From Candidatus Dormiibacterota bacterium (GTDB lineage: Bacteria > Chloroflexota > Dormibacteria > Aeolococcales > Aeolococcaceae): DNA of 7,394 bases. Made by a program: the position numbers and the translations under genes. Positions 6,411-7,394 of this stretch are shown here, in pieces (position 1 is the first letter of the stretch; each line of letters starts with the position of its first letter). The stretch is taken from contig PLAX01000138.1 of the NCBI GenBank assembly GCA_003135255.1, forward strand, positions 15,332-22,725, given 5' to 3'. Under the pieces are notes generated by a model. It was not told where the DNA came from. It was given only the letters and a program-made list of their open reading frames with translations, and made no database searches.

Positions 6411-7394
6411 AGCCCGCGGTGGCCATCTCGCGGACGATCCGTGCCCCGGCTCGCCGGAGCAGCCGCCGGGGCACCCGGCGCGGATCCTCGCCCGGCCCGG
6501 CCAGGTCCGCCAGCGAGATGGTGCGGCGGAATCCCCCGGGGTCGGAGCGCACCTCGCCCGCCACCGCGATGCAGGCGACGCCCAGCCGGGCTGAGCGGCG
6601 CGCCACCTCCAGCGGAGCCTTGCCGGAGGCGGTCTGGCGGTCCAGGCGTCCCTCCCCGGTGAGGACGAGATCCGACTCCGAGATGGCCGTGTCGAGCCCG
6701 ATCGCGTCGGCGACCAGTGACGCTCCGGGCAGCAGGGCCGCGCCCGCGACGGCCAGCCCGTAGCCGCTCCCGCCCGCCGCCCCCGCACCGGCCTGGTCGC
6801 GGAGGGCGACCGGGACGCCCGCGTCGCGCTCCAGCACCTCTGCGAGCCGCCGCAGCCCGGCCGCCAGCCGGTCGACGTCCGCCTCCGTCGCCCCCTTCTG
6901 GGGCCCGAAGACGTGGGCTGCGCCGAGCCTGCCGAGCAGCGGGCTGTCCACGTCACTGACGACCTCGAGCCGGCAGAGGCGGAGACGCGGGTCCAGGTCG
7001 GAGAGGTCGGCGGATTCCAGCGCGGGGAGGGCTCCCCCGCCGAGGCCGAGGGGGCGGCCACGCCCGTCGAGGAGCTTCACCCCGAGGGCCGTGAGCAGCC
7101 CGGCGCCGCCGTCGGTGCAGGCCGAGCCGCCGATGCCCACCAGGATGCGGCGGGCGCCCCCGCCCAGGGCGCAAGCGATCAGCTCGCCGGCACCCCGGGA
7201 GGTGGCGCGCAGGGGGTGGGGGTGACCTCGGAGGCGCCGCAGGCCGGATGTCTCCGCCAGCTCGACGACCGCCGTGGTCGTGGAGATCCATCCCAGGCGG
7301 GCCACCAGCCGGCCACCCAGGGGGCCGCAGACCCGGTGCCGCTCGATGCGAGCGAAGGGCGACACCGCGAGGAGGACGTCCAGGGTGCCGTCGC
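6409..7394 (-). CDS. glxK: Glycerate kinase (class II, GlxK/GarK family), C-terminal part; 5' end beyond window
   Basis: The frame is open from the right edge to the stop at 6411-6409, giving 327 visible codons of a family normally about 370-380 residues. About 50-60 N-terminal residues are therefore missing. The enzyme phosphorylates D-glycerate with ATP. The E. coli members yield 2-phosphoglycerate, which feeds glycerate from glyoxylate or sugar-acid breakdown into lower glycolysis. The first visible residues, DGTLDVLL, match the family motif GEGTLDALL. Numbering from the codon at 7365, further motifs are GIGGSACTDGGAGLLTALG (77-95), VSDVDSPLLG (136-145), FGPQKGAT (153-160), AGAGAAGGSGYGL (192-204) and LTGEGRLDRQTASGKAP (235-251), all typical. 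The GTG at 7363-7365 is in frame but is not the true start, because conserved sequence continues upstream of it. The assignment is firm. Which glycerate carbon is phosphorylated is inferred from the family. Confidence 0.92.
   Translation of the reverse strand, partial: DGTLDVLLAVSPFARIERHRVCGPLGGRLVARLGWISTTTAVVELAETSGLRRLRGHPHPLRATSRGAGELIACALGGGARRILVGIGGSACTDGGAGLLTALGVKLLDGRGRPLGLGGGALPALESADLSDLDPRLRLCRLEVVSDVDSPLLGRLGAAHVFGPQKGATEADVDRLAAGLRRLAEVLERDAGVPVALRDQAGAGAAGGSGYGLAVAGAALLPGASLVADAIGLDTAISESDLVLTGEGRLDRQTASGKAPLEVARRSARLGVACIAVAGEVRSDPGGFRRTISLADLAGPGEDPRRVPRRLLRRAGARIVREMATAG

Noticed and set aside
7363..7365. GTG as the true start of the glycerate kinase
   Set aside because: Conserved family sequence (DGTLDVLL) continues in frame upstream to the window edge, so the gene is cut by the window rather than starting here.

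Overview
The window is very GC-rich bacterial DNA with strong third-position G/C bias. It mixes strong Shine-Dalgarno (SD) starts, GTG starts and starts that look leaderless. This suits a high-GC Terrabacteria-type lineage (Actinomycetota, Chloroflexota, Dormibacterota or similar). The sequence holds no rRNA or other marker that would settle the taxon. No tRNA, rRNA, CRISPR array, insertion sequence or phage gene is visible.

Layout. (1) Bases 1-487, minus strand: the 5' part of a divergent ATP-type phosphoenolpyruvate carboxykinase gene, which runs off the left edge. (2) 488-653: a 166-bp intergenic stretch with a near-perfect 20-bp direct repeat at 35-bp spacing and weaker copies at about 34-bp steps. 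(3) 654-3092, minus: a soluble GAF-PAS-GGDEF-EAL protein. Its GGDEF motif is degenerate, its c-di-GMP inhibitory site looks intact, and its EAL active site is complete, so it is probably a sensor-controlled c-di-GMP phosphodiesterase. (4) 3093-3190: a divergent promoter region with inverted repeats. (5) 3191-5361, plus: a compact three-gene operon of a MarR-family regulator, a DrrA-like ABC ATPase and an ABC-2 permease, with overlapping reading frames. This is the classic shape of a self-regulated drug or lipid exporter. (6) 5423-6382, plus: a branched-chain amino acid aminotransferase, apparently leaderless. (7) 6392-6410: a perfect hairpin between converging genes. (8) 6409 to the right edge, minus: a class II glycerate kinase that lacks its N-terminus because the window ends.

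How the genes relate. The MarR-ABC genes form a real functional unit. The c-di-GMP protein shares their divergent regulatory region and may respond to related signals. PEP carboxykinase, the aminotransferase and glycerate kinase are central carbon and amino acid enzymes that look like ordinary chromosomal neighbours. I see no convincing undescribed multi-gene system. The points most worth a second look are the degenerate-GGDEF/active-EAL architecture, the two start codons with identically spaced -10 elements, the MarR operator candidates, the periodic repeats upstream of the PEP carboxykinase gene, and that enzyme's atypical N-terminal motif.
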